64,000 nt of DNA from Symsagittifera roscoffensis (taxonomy: Eukaryota > Xenacoelomorpha > Acoela > Convolutidae): positions 6,048,411 through 6,112,410 of the forward strand of contig NC_087064.1 of NCBI RefSeq assembly GCF_963678635.1, read 5' to 3'. A program made the translations under genes and the position numbers. Shown piece by piece: positions 18,618 to 27,407 of this stretch. Positions within the stretch are counted from its first letter, which is position 1; the number at the start of each line of letters is the position of its first letter. The notes beneath the pieces were generated by a model that was not told where the DNA came from, did not search any database, and worked only from the letters and a program-made list of their open reading frames with translations.

Positions 18618-20902
18618 GGCCGTCTCCTGTTCACTTGTTCCGCGTTAGCTTCCAACCATCTCACTGCCAGCATGGCACTAACCACCACGATTGACACCTG
18701 TTGATTCTGATCGGGCAACCCCGTAGAGTACAACTCCTCCACGTCCCATACTAGCATCAGATTCCCGCGTTTGCGGCACCACAACGTCTGCGCCAAGCAG
18801 TGGCAAGGATACTCCCCATGGGTTCTCACTATGTTCCTTCGGGTACGATACCCTGAGGCTCCCAGCAACGGTTCCACCTCCATCAGAGTTCTGTGTAAAT
18901 CGTCTTTCTCTTCTATGGTGGGGAATTCAGTGGGTAACGCTCCACTCGCTTTCTGCTTCTGGAACTCACTCACATTACCTTCGTTCAATCTCAGAAACTC
19001 TTCACCCACTACGTCTTGCAACTCGCCTTCAGATCTCTTCGGGACTGCCCGAAAGATCTTCGCCAACAAATCATATGACCTCTCCGACATTCTGGCCAAC
19101 CTCACGCACTTTGGCACAGAGAAAAGTTGGTCAATCAACACCTGCTGCGTCCTCGCATCCATCACCACCATGTGCGTAGGATACCTACTATTGCAATATG
19201 GCGCGGAGCTTGAACCCACCAGATATTTTGAACCAGTAGGTTTATGATAGGCTTCACTATCCTTCAGATTCATTTCGTTTTCCAGAGCTTCTCGCCAGCC
19301 TCCGATCTTCTGCTCTGTCTGCAATGCTCCAGGGAATACTTCCACGCTGAGGGACGTCACTAGCTCATGGGCACGCTCCAGGCGCCCAAGCGATTCTATC
19401 GAACTCGTCATGCTACAAAATCCCAAGGCTGTGGTCAAGTTTTCATCCGTCACCTCATGACAGTCCGCGACCAACTCCATGCCACTCTTATCCGATATGC
19501 TCAATCTTCCGTACAATCGTGCCAGTTGTCGATGCTGCTCGCTCAGCGTAATCAGGCAGTGCCCCAAGTTACAAACATGTCCTTCCATCCCACTATGTTG
19601 AGCCAAGCATGTGCCTTGCTTCAACCAATTGCTCGATGGACTTTCCTCGGATAGCTCCGTGGATGGGTTGCTCTTCCGCTTCGTCAACCTCATGGCCAGC
19701 AGATGGTGTATCATGGCCAGATCATGTAGACTCGCGTCATCATCCAGGTCTAACGTGATATCCGCCGTCATGTCCCAGATTAAACCGGCGTTAGGATGAG
19801 GACACCAAGAAGGCTTCATGAGTTCCCACATCGTTACTAGACTGGTTTTCAAGGGACGGTCCCAAAAACCACAATCAAAACTCACTTGCCCCTTTAGCTC
19901 GGGAACCGAGGGTTCGACCACTCGTTCTTCTAAGATAATTCCCAGCTTGGGTTGTTCCACCATCATCATTCCAGTTTCTTTAATCCGTTCAACCCAGAAA
20001 TTGAGTACTATGACTTGCTCATAGTCGAAGTACGCTTCCCTGGCTTCTTCATTCACGAAGGGATTATACGCCATCCCCGGTATTCCAGACACATATTGGA
20101 ACGACTTCAGTTTCCCTAGTGTTGCAAAGTCTTTTTGTCCCCTGACTGCTTCAATCAACTCGCTGTTCACTTTCAATTCTTTGTGGGAATATCTTCTCAC
20201 TTCTTCCAACTTGCGATAGCTCTCCAAGTCATTCGACTCCCTATTTGGTACAGTCAACGGCATATCCTGATATAGTTCCAGGAGTGCCCTAAGGAAGTTT
20301 CTTTCGCAATCAACTCCCTTTTGCCGAATTATCCTTATACATTCTCCCAAAACAGGAGTGGGGATACGATCCACCACGAACCTGACAAAGCAAAGGGCAC
20401 CCTTACGCTTAGCCCATGCTATCGCAGAATTGTCTTTTGAAATCAACGCTCGCAGAGCTTCCATCAACTCCAGCTCCTGTTCCCGTGATTTCGAATCTTT
20501 ACTGGCTTCATATTCCGCCTTCTTGATGCCCATCAAGCACCAAGCCAACCGTACTTGCAGGTCAGTTCTCGTGCACGGATGAGCCAGGTACGCTGCCACC
20601 GTCGCAGGTGCATGCATCGTCTCGTCGAAGTATCTCTGGAGGGCCGCCCTCCAAGAAATTTCTAGTAGTTTTTCCAATCCGATTTCGTTCGCTTCAGAGG
20701 ACATCACCGTGCCGTATTCTTTCCGATTTAAGTTAGAATTCTCCGTAAGCTCTTTCAGATATTCCTGCATGGCTCGCTTCTCGCTCCAAGCCATCAGGTG
20801 CCCTCTCACGGAGTTCCTCGCTTTCAACATCTCCACATAACCCCCTGCTGGATCTCCCATGTGGACCGATTCCGGCACAGTGATTCGACTGTACTCGACC
20901 AC
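18596..20902 (-). CDS. Cassette ORF 4, unknown function, element 2
   Basis: A 768-codon frame without recognisable catalytic motif. Mostly helical-looking sequence, with His/Cys-rich patches: AQHSGMEGHVCNLGHCL near the middle and GEYPCHCLAQTLWC near the end, which might bind metal. The frame is open upstream of the listed start (GTG) and overlaps the tail of the preceding frame (20824-21258) in a shifted frame. This fits one original longer ORF with an indel near 20905. No counterpart is visible for element 1, because the window ends earlier. Confidence 0.6.
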   Translation of the reverse strand: MVEYSRITVPESVHMGDPAGGYVEMLKARNSVRGHLMAWSEKRAMQEYLKELTENSNLNRKEYGTVMSSEANEIGLEKLLEISWRAALQRYFDETMHAPATVAAYLAHPCTRTDLQVRLAWCLMGIKKAEYEASKDSKSREQELELMEALRALISKDNSAIAWAKRKGALCFVRFVVDRIPTPVLGECIRIIRQKGVDCERNFLRALLELYQDMPLTVPNRESNDLESYRKLEEVRRYSHKELKVNSELIEAVRGQKDFATLGKLKSFQYVSGIPGMAYNPFVNEEAREAYFDYEQVIVLNFWVERIKETGMMMVEQPKLGIILEERVVEPSVPELKGQVSFDCGFWDRPLKTSLVTMWELMKPSWCPHPNAGLIWDMTADITLDLDDDASLHDLAMIHHLLAMRLTKRKSNPSTELSEESPSSNWLKQGTCLAQHSGMEGHVCNLGHCLITLSEQHRQLARLYGRLSISDKSGMELVADCHEVTDENLTTALGFCSMTSSIESLGRLERAHELVTSLSVEVFPGALQTEQKIGGWREALENEMNLKDSEAYHKPTGSKYLVGSSSAPYCNSRYPTHMVVMDARTQQVLIDQLFSVPKCVRLARMSERSYDLLAKIFRAVPKRSEGELQDVVGEEFLRLNEGNVSEFQKQKASGALPTEFPTIEEKDDLHRTLMEVEPLLGASGYRTRRNIVRTHGEYPCHCLAQTLWCRKRGNLMLVWDVEELYSTGLPDQNQQVSIVVVSAMLAVRWLEANAEQVNRRRPCRLLSS

Positions 20903-21258
20903 GTCGAATTTCCTTCCAGTTTCAACTTGGCCATGTTGGTTCGCGAGGGCCTGTAATCTTCAAGTCCTCCAGATCCACCTTGACTGATGATCTCCATCTC
21001 TAACTTAGTGTCTGCCAGGGTTCGTGCTGTCTTCTTTGATTTCAGGGCTGTCGTGGTCAGACCTGCCAAGAGCATAGGGGGTATCAGATTCTCTTTTTCT
21101 CCACCTGTCAGTGTCGCACCATCTCCTTGCCCGCTCTCGCCTGAACGACCTGCGCTCGTCAGAGAGGCCACCACTGCGCTGGCTTTTGACTTCACCACTC
21201 TCGGGTTCACGGCTCGACTTCCTGTCTTCCCTTTTAGTCGCTTCAGCCCCTTTCTGGC
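20824..21258 (-). CDS. Cassette ORF 3b, in frame after ORF 3 stop, element 2
   Basis: After the stop of ORF 3 (21259-21261) the same frame stays open for 145 codons, with an ATG at 21210. The product is rich in Ala, Ser, Gly and Lys (low complexity), typical of a linker. Its tail overlaps ORF 4 in another frame. It is most simply a linker between ORF 3 and ORF 4 separated by an in-frame stop and a frameshift. Confidence 0.45.
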   Translation of the reverse strand, partial: ARKGLKRLKGKTGSRAVNPRVVKSKASAVVASLTSAGRSGESGQGDGATLTGGEKENLIPPMLLAGLTTTALKSKKTARTLADTKLEMEIISQGGSGGLEDYRPSRTNMAKLKLEGNSTWSSTVESLCRNRSTWEIQQGVMWRC

Positions 21259-22134
21259 TCATCTAACAGGTAATTTCTTTGTGACCTGCTGATCATTGGC
21301 ACTGTCTTCTGTAACTGAATCGGTCAGAACATCCGACTCCATGGAGTTCACTATTTTCTCCATGACCTCACGCATGATGGGTTGGTTCAATCCCACCTTC
21401 ATTATGGACTGCGTCCCATATCGTCGTATCACGTGCCATGACCTTTCCATGAAGTTCACTCGGCTCCAGGTTGCCCCTGTCTTGCCTTCTAATTCACTTT
21501 GATATCTCTCCCATTCCTCTTCCGGTAGCGTACTCAGGAAGGATACCCTCATTGATTCTTCGATTTTTTTCCTCCTCGGTGACTCATGGAGCAATCTTTG
21601 CGGATCCCTGCTTCGGCACTCTCTCGCCTGACTTATTGGGTCCATCGAGGATAAGTCGGCCGACGCCTCCTTTGTAGGGGACATGAAAGACGATGGCGTC
21701 ATCAGCAATAGACTCCCATCGACTTCCCCATCGTCGTCTTCACTGAACCGGTATTCTAGCAAGTCTCTCTCCAACGCTCCTAGATCCGTCTCACCCGGTT
21801 TTCCCGTCTTTCCCTCGATGTCGTTATCGTCATCGTCCTGATCCATCAATTCATCGTCATCTGCATCAGGTTTCGGCTTGGGTCCTGAAGGGCCTTGTCG
21901 TGTGTCTATGCCCGAGTCCGGCCGAGCCGGTACGGTCATGTCTCCTGCGTGATAAAACAATTCATCGTTCACCAGGAATTCTACGGACTCCTCGCCATGT
22001 GGTGCCAGGTCCTCTATCGTTATGTATGAGCCTCCTCTGCTCTCCTTTGCCACTTCCAGCATGACTACTTTCACTTCTCCTGACCACTTCAGTCTTGATA
22101 AGTCATCTGTGGGTGTATACACTTCGTTCCACAT
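21259..22134 (-). CDS. Cassette ORF 3, acidic protein, element 2
   Basis: A 291-codon frame. The first 90 residues look folded. A strongly acidic stretch follows (DADDDELMDQDDDDND), then a second mixed region with a WERYQSELEGKTGATW segment. I recognise no family. The open frame extends upstream of the ATG to about 22240, where it meets a stop, while a neighbouring frame (22089-22409) is open before that point. This again points to a frameshift inside one longer protein. Confidence 0.55.
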   Translation of the reverse strand: MWNEVYTPTDDLSRLKWSGEVKVVMLEVAKESRGGSYITIEDLAPHGEESVEFLVNDELFYHAGDMTVPARPDSGIDTRQGPSGPKPKPDADDDELMDQDDDDNDIEGKTGKPGETDLGALERDLLEYRFSEDDDGEVDGSLLLMTPSSFMSPTKEASADLSSMDPISQARECRSRDPQRLLHESPRRKKIEESMRVSFLSTLPEEEWERYQSELEGKTGATWSRVNFMERSWHVIRRYGTQSIMKVGLNQPIMREVMEKIVNSMESDVLTDSVTEDSANDQQVTKKLPVR

Positions 22135-22409
22135 TTCAGCCGAGACCTCTGGTCTCCTGGAAGGTAGTGCCTTGATCTTTTTCCTACTCCAAGCATCAGG
22201 AAATGAGAAGTCAAACGTGTGCGCGGCTGCAACATTCCAGCTGATATGAAGCGCGGCTCCATCCCTTCACTCCACTTCAGGATTCTCTTCTCTGCATCAC
22301 GAGCTGCTCCGATGCGAGGGGCAATGACGGGAGATGTGACACGCAACAACATCCTCCTTATCGGTGGATATCGAGGGCATTGGTCCGGCAGCGGCCTGGA
22401 CCCGGAAAG
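22089..22409 (-). CDS. Open segment between cassette ORF 2 and ORF 3, element 2
   Basis: After the TGA that ends ORF 2 (22410-22412) the same frame remains open for about 106 codons. It includes an ATG at 22352 and an ARDAEKRILKWSEGMEPRF segment. Its end overlaps the beginning of ORF 3. It probably is the bridge between ORF 2 and ORF 3 in an ancestral longer frame, but an adjacent frame is also partly open, so the true path is uncertain. Confidence 0.35.
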   Translation of the reverse strand, partial: LSGSRPLPDQCPRYPPIRRMLLRVTSPVIAPRIGAARDAEKRILKWSEGMEPRFISAGMLQPRTRLTSHFLMLGVGKRSRHYLPGDQRSRLKCGTKCIHPQMTYQD

Positions 22410-24452
22410 TCACGCTTGCTGGTTCTCTTTCGCGTGTGCGTAGGCTTCTGGCAAGAGTGGGACTCTCATTGCCGCTCCTGTATCTTTCACTACTGGTCTC
22501 AGATTCCAAAGCTTCGGGTTAAACTGAATGTGGGAAAGGTCCTCACGGCCCATTCGGCACTTGAAGTGGTTGTTGAAATCCATCAGCACGCAACCTGGCT
22601 CCGCTATTCTACCGAACAGCCTATCGTCGCTGGCCAGCCCTCTCAGTTCCCTCTGCTCTACCCAATTCAGCACGGAACAATCCACGACTGAGACCAGGTT
22701 GACATACAACACAGAATTCCTGTATGCCTTGACTTGCACGTCCGGGAACGCGAAAGACATCACCGGTCCATACACCACCGTGACGAATTCCCGCAGTCCG
22801 TGAATCAGAGCCAACGGATCGATCCGCATCATGACAGCCAAATCTGTCAGCAAGGGCATGCCACAATACTGCTTACACTCACCCGCATCCGTCGCCACCT
22901 TATCTTCTCCCGTGACGCTTCTGTTCTGTTGCAAGAGATATTGGAGCAGGAGAGTCCTCCAGTCTTTCATCTTCCTGAGCGAGGTGGTTTCCAACTGCGC
23001 GTTGAACTCACGACTTGTTCCCTGGAGTTGTTCAGGGTAAAGCAACAGCACAAGCAAATCACCCAGTCGACCGTAGGTCATGGCAATCAGAGTCAGGAGT
23101 CCATCCAATCTCAAATCTGTCAACCCTTGGGTGAAGAGGTTCGCCGGTCCCTTCACGAAATTTTCATGACCAAATGTCACGTATAGGGCTAATATCAGGC
23201 CAATCGACAACTTCCTGATGTCCTTGACGAAACTCGCGATCAGGTTCCGAGATGCCCTCGGATAGCACGTCGACAGGAAGGATGGCGTCCATCCCACTCC
23301 CATTCCACCCAAGATGGCATCCGATCGTTCATACTGTGCCCTCGTGGCTAGCACGTCAGCTTGTAACTTGTCCAGCGACATCGTGTTTACGTCCTGCATC
23401 AATTTCAACATCATACCCCCAGCTAACTCCCGGGCATCAACCAAGTTCTTCAGATACACGTGTATCTCTTTGATCACTGCCGGCGCATGCTTGAACGCGC
23501 CCTCACCCAAGGTGCACAGCCTTGGTGACAAGTACAACCATACGTTGTTGTGCGGCTTCGTGCGCAAAGCCATTGCCAAGAGATCTTCTTCCGCTGACGT
23601 CATGTTTTTCCTGACTGTCCTTCCCTGCTCATTCTCTGCATGATCCATCTGACTGAACCAGAGATCATCAGCCACCTGTTGTACTAACAGATGATCGTCA
23701 TCTACCCCTGGTCTTAACTTCAGCAATCTGGCAAAGTTGGACAGCTCCAACCCCAGAACCTCATCTAGCATCAACCGAGTTGTGCTACAATCTTTGAGTC
23801 CCTGTATGGCGTGGGAAATGTCAGCCCAAACGGCCGGAAGCTCAGATCGGGATGGGTAATAATTGTCTGGGTCTACCACTCTGTTCGGGGCAGGAATTAT
23901 CACGTTGAACCGTCCCTCTGCTATCGTTGTGATCATCGTGTACACAAACTGAAGGGGTTCTGGCAATGCAGCGTACCCTGGTGACAACACAAAGACCACC
24001 TTCACTACATTTTGGGTGAAACGTTGTTTTGCTGCTGTTTCTACCTCAGCCATCGCCGAGAGCAATGTCATTATCGCCCCCCCCCCTATGAACTCGTTGC
24101 TCGGGATCGACCCATCGGTCAGACGTGTCAACAAGCCCCTGCTTTGCAGATGATCATTTGAGCCTGCAACCACTATCACCTGCGGCTCCATGCTGACCAC
24201 CCTTCGTACACTTATCATCATGCCTTTTGCCTGTCCCCAGTCCAATTTAGGCACCGTCAAGAAAATCACGTCGGGCCAAAAGAGAGAACGGGGCGTGTAG
24301 AGATAATCGGAACCGGCCACAATCAGATACTTGGCAGCTTTCATATCTAAGGGATCATAAGCGGCAAACACGCCGTCGCCTACTGGGGCCTTCAGTTTCC
24401 CATATCTCTTGTCATCTCCATCCACCGTGCTCGTTCGGGGGTAGTCCCTCGC
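22410..24452 (-). CDS. Cassette ORF 2, second SGNH-like domain, element 2
   Basis: About 680 codons open directly after the TAG of ORF 1 and in the same frame. The only possible early start is GTG at 24425. Residues about 30-130 show an SGNH-like pattern: a hydrophobic strand then GSDYLYTPRSLFWPD, and a block III-like GSNDHLQSRG about 90 codons in. The rest is helical and includes LDEVLGLELSNF, LKLRPGVDDDH and a long C-terminal part. Element 1 encodes the homologous region at 1-940 fused in frame to its SGNH ORF, with GINDHL at the same site. Function unknown; the GxND motif hints at a hydrolase-like fold but no complete triad is visible. Confidence 0.65.
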   Translation of the reverse strand, partial: ARDYPRTSTVDGDDKRYGKLKAPVGDGVFAAYDPLDMKAAKYLIVAGSDYLYTPRSLFWPDVIFLTVPKLDWGQAKGMMISVRRVVSMEPQVIVVAGSNDHLQSRGLLTRLTDGSIPSNEFIGGGAIMTLLSAMAEVETAAKQRFTQNVVKVVFVLSPGYAALPEPLQFVYTMITTIAEGRFNVIIPAPNRVVDPDNYYPSRSELPAVWADISHAIQGLKDCSTTRLMLDEVLGLELSNFARLLKLRPGVDDDHLLVQQVADDLWFSQMDHAENEQGRTVRKNMTSAEEDLLAMALRTKPHNNVWLYLSPRLCTLGEGAFKHAPAVIKEIHVYLKNLVDARELAGGMMLKLMQDVNTMSLDKLQADVLATRAQYERSDAILGGMGVGWTPSFLSTCYPRASRNLIASFVKDIRKLSIGLILALYVTFGHENFVKGPANLFTQGLTDLRLDGLLTLIAMTYGRLGDLLVLLLYPEQLQGTSREFNAQLETTSLRKMKDWRTLLLQYLLQQNRSVTGEDKVATDAGECKQYCGMPLLTDLAVMMRIDPLALIHGLREFVTVVYGPVMSFAFPDVQVKAYRNSVLYVNLVSVVDCSVLNWVEQRELRGLASDDRLFGRIAEPGCVLMDFNNHFKCRMGREDLSHIQFNPKLWNLRPVVKDTGAAMRVPLLPEAYAHAKENQQA

Positions 24453-26906
24453 CTACTCGCCAGGCGTCTGACCGGGTGGTTTAGCAAACTGCCTGTACAT
24501 CTTGTGATGTTTGTTATTAGGCTTGTTATCTGCCTGAAATTTGCCCTTGCGAGCAGGTGGCGTCAGTTCCCGGGCTCTCTGTCGGACGTCCGTAAGAGAC
24601 CGGGTATTCAAAGGTCCAAAGGTATTGTCCTGAGGCAACCCATTCAAGTCTGCGTGCCGGAGCGTAGTCGTGGAGCTGAACTGCTCCTGCTCTGCTAGCA
24701 GCCAGTCCACGCCCGGTATCCGATATAGTCGCGACACTGTGGGACTCTCTCCACCAATCATTTTCATTGCGTCCTCCCGACACGTCAAGGTAGTCATGTT
24801 CAACTTCGTTGACATGTCCGTCTTGTACTGTCCCCAATGACTAGGGTCTGATCGGTTCCAAAGCAGCACGCTGCCTGGTTCAACTCCCTCCGCTGGCACG
24901 GCGCTCGTAGACGGTCCGGCTGCTGAAGCAGGGTTTGCCATGGCCGGCGGGTCGTTCCTCCTAGACACGGTCTGGGAGTTATTCCTGTTCTGATCAACTG
25001 ATCTCCCGAGTCGGCTTTCAAGCGGTTGTGTTCTGGGACGAGGAGCAGTCCCTAGCCTCTCTCTTACCTTTGAGCTCGGAGCGACGGGTGCAGCTGCAGC
25101 CGTCTCCATTGCCATGGGCCCTAGGCGGTTGACGAGGGATTCGGGCACGCTTGCCCTTATTCTATCTCCTCCGGTCGAACTGGCCCAAGCCAGAGAACTG
25201 GTCGCCCTCGACTCCTGCTCCACTTCCCTCAATTGCGTCTGAAATACATCATTGACCCAGTGTCTCCCTCGTTGGGTGTTGAAATGTATTCCATCTCTGG
25301 TAAGCGCGATGTGATCAATCATGCGCAGCATGTCTTCGAGATCCAGAAGTCGCAGCTCGCCAGGGTTGTTTCTCACCAGACAGCGGATCATTTCGTTCCA
25401 CCGTGTCACGTTGCCATTCATGAAATCTGCCACTGTGGTGCCCACCAGCGGGTTTTGTGGTATCGTGCACAGCACTACAAGCCTGGGCCTGTACTTCTCC
25501 TTTAGTTCGTTCAAGAGGCATACCAATAGAGGCTCCCACTTGCTCTCCGGAGTCACTGGGGCTCTCGAGACGTCGTTGGTTCCCAGCATTATTACCAGTG
25601 TATCCAGGTGATCTTCGCTCTGGAATTCCATCATCTTGATGACCTGAGCCACTGAGGCTCCTCTAAAGGACAGAGTGGTAGTCTGACCATAGACGAAGAT
25701 CTCATTCAGATCCCTCACCAAACTGTCTCTTATGATCAAGTGGCGACTCCCTGGGAGAATTACCTCGTCGGTCGTAGCGGGGTTCCAGCTCATGTCATTC
25801 AGGCAGGCTCGAGGATGCTCCGCGGCCACTTGCGTGAACTGGTGACGTGCCATCAGATTCTTCCTAATGTCTACCACGCGGGACTTTTGAAAGGTTCCGC
25901 CATGCGCAGTCCCCTGGGACGCTACCGTGCGGGGTGCTCGCTCCGAGCTATTGGATGAATGATCACGACGTTGGGAAGGAACGATCCTACCCAATGTCCG
26001 CCCAGTGGTTCTGTTGATCTCATCCATTGTTGCTCTGGCCACTTGGTTGAATGATTCTTGGAACTGAGGAGCGAGATAGGTGTCAGAGGGGTCTGGTATA
26101 GTGTTACTCTGGCTAGAAGCAGACTGTTGTGTCTGCTGAGGAGCCTCGGGCCCTCTCGATGCACACAGCTCCTGTACCCTTGTCTTGGGGCGTGTGTCGC
26201 TGGATCCCTCCGAGGATTTCATTGTCGCCAGAACTTCCTGTGACACTTGGCTCACCTTTGCCATATACAGCTCCTTCAGGTGCTTTGTTTCATCCTCCTT
26301 GTAGGCCACCTGCAGACCTTCATATTTCTTCTTCCATTCGTCTCTTTCTCGAGCTATCGCCCTATACTCCTGGAGTTTGGCACACAACTCGCTCTGATCT
26401 CTCTCCTTCTTCTCTAGCGTCTCAATCGTCTCCGACGTCTGGATCTCTATTTCACTCACCCTCACTCTCTTCGGAGGAGGAGCAGCTGTTGGAGAGTCGA
26501 CCGAATTTGACAGGCCTGGCCCATCACGTTGTCTCTTCGCTCCGATGAGTGGCTGCGCAGGTTGGACGGGTAAGGGCATCTCACCTAGCCGGTGGTACCT
26601 CTGTTCACCTAGTCCTGGCTCACGAGCCAGGTCGTGGCCAGACAATTCTCCACGCCGCCATCTCATCAGTCGGTTTCGACCTCTCTCGGCGGTCCCAGAC
26701 TCACCGAAGGCCAACATCAACACGACTTCTGTAGGGCGATTCCCTCGACCCTCTCGTCCTAATGCATTGAGGAGCGCGACCACAAACATCGCCAGCCCCA
26801 GGTCTTCTCGTGTAAAATCACAATCGATCAGCTGCTGATAGATCTCGTCTAGAGTCGCTCCTAGACTCGCTGAGAGGAATTCCATTAGTTCGTTCGTGTC
26901 ACCCAT
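24453..26906 (-). CDS. Cassette ORF 1, SGNH/GDSL-hydrolase-like protein, element 2
   Basis: An 817-codon frame with a good ATG at 26906. Residues 1-100 are shared with element 1 (RGNRPTEVVLMLAFGE). A coiled coil lies at about 155-225. The SGNH domain covers about 385-555: block I IIRDSLVRDL (Ser near 391, but Arg in place of the first Gly), a RGA block II, block III MLGTNDVSR near 440 and block V DGIHFN near 536. So Ser, Asn, Asp and His of the catalytic set are all present here. The last 250 residues are a disordered linker and a conserved tail ending KPPGQTPGE before TAG. SGNH proteins are usually esterases or lipases; esterase domains are known in CR1-type LINE ORF1 proteins. The substrate here is unknown. 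Confidence 0.75.
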   Translation of the reverse strand: MGDTNELMEFLSASLGATLDEIYQQLIDCDFTREDLGLAMFVVALLNALGREGRGNRPTEVVLMLAFGESGTAERGRNRLMRWRRGELSGHDLAREPGLGEQRYHRLGEMPLPVQPAQPLIGAKRQRDGPGLSNSVDSPTAAPPPKRVRVSEIEIQTSETIETLEKKERDQSELCAKLQEYRAIARERDEWKKKYEGLQVAYKEDETKHLKELYMAKVSQVSQEVLATMKSSEGSSDTRPKTRVQELCASRGPEAPQQTQQSASSQSNTIPDPSDTYLAPQFQESFNQVARATMDEINRTTGRTLGRIVPSQRRDHSSNSSERAPRTVASQGTAHGGTFQKSRVVDIRKNLMARHQFTQVAAEHPRACLNDMSWNPATTDEVILPGSRHLIIRDSLVRDLNEIFVYGQTTTLSFRGASVAQVIKMMEFQSEDHLDTLVIMLGTNDVSRAPVTPESKWEPLLVCLLNELKEKYRPRLVVLCTIPQNPLVGTTVADFMNGNVTRWNEMIRCLVRNNPGELRLLDLEDMLRMIDHIALTRDGIHFNTQRGRHWVNDVFQTQLREVEQESRATSSLAWASSTGGDRIRASVPESLVNRLGPMAMETAAAAPVAPSSKVRERLGTAPRPRTQPLESRLGRSVDQNRNNSQTVSRRNDPPAMANPASAAGPSTSAVPAEGVEPGSVLLWNRSDPSHWGQYKTDMSTKLNMTTLTCREDAMKMIGGESPTVSRLYRIPGVDWLLAEQEQFSSTTTLRHADLNGLPQDNTFGPLNTRSLTDVRQRARELTPPARKGKFQADNKPNNKHHKMYRQFAKPPGQTPGE

Positions 26907-27400
26907 TTCTTATCGTGTTGATTCTTGCTGTCGTGTAGTTTCTTCCTGGTTCGTTCGATACAATTAATTCAATAAACAATTTCCGATCAATCAAGATCTA
27001 AAAAAACAAGTCGCGACTTAGAACCATCATTTTTGGATTAAACATCATTCAACTCTTTAAAACTCTTCATTGAAATTCTCTTCTCAATTCTGATTTAAAA
27101 TTTTAGCACCAAGGTGGATCGTCCACCTGTATCTGCGTCAGGGTAGCACAAATGAGCGCTGTCACCTTGATGACCTGGAGTACTATAGGTCTTTTATGAC
27201 ACAAAACATAAAACATATCATAGCATTAACATAACACATAAACACATAAACATCACACATCTATATTATCACATAAAAACATATTCCCTAATATTGTACC
27301 TAAAACCTAACCTAATCTAAATTTTGACATTAATTCTTATAAAGTAACTTAATAAAAACCACTTATCGCCAAACGCAGTTCCTAGCATATGCTGAGATAG
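26907..27400 (-). other. Spacer between pol remnant and SGNH cassette, element 2
   Basis: Non-coding. Related to 3409-3803 of element 1: a GATCAATCAAGATCTA block near the SGNH ATG and repeated ACATAACACATAAACA words near the pol side. It is slightly longer than in element 1. Confidence 0.55.
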
Positions 27401-27407
27401 TATTTTT

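Noticed and set aside
22734-23186. 150-codon plus-strand frame in element 2
   Set aside because: Shadow of cassette ORF 2, which is conserved in element 1; no motif of its own.
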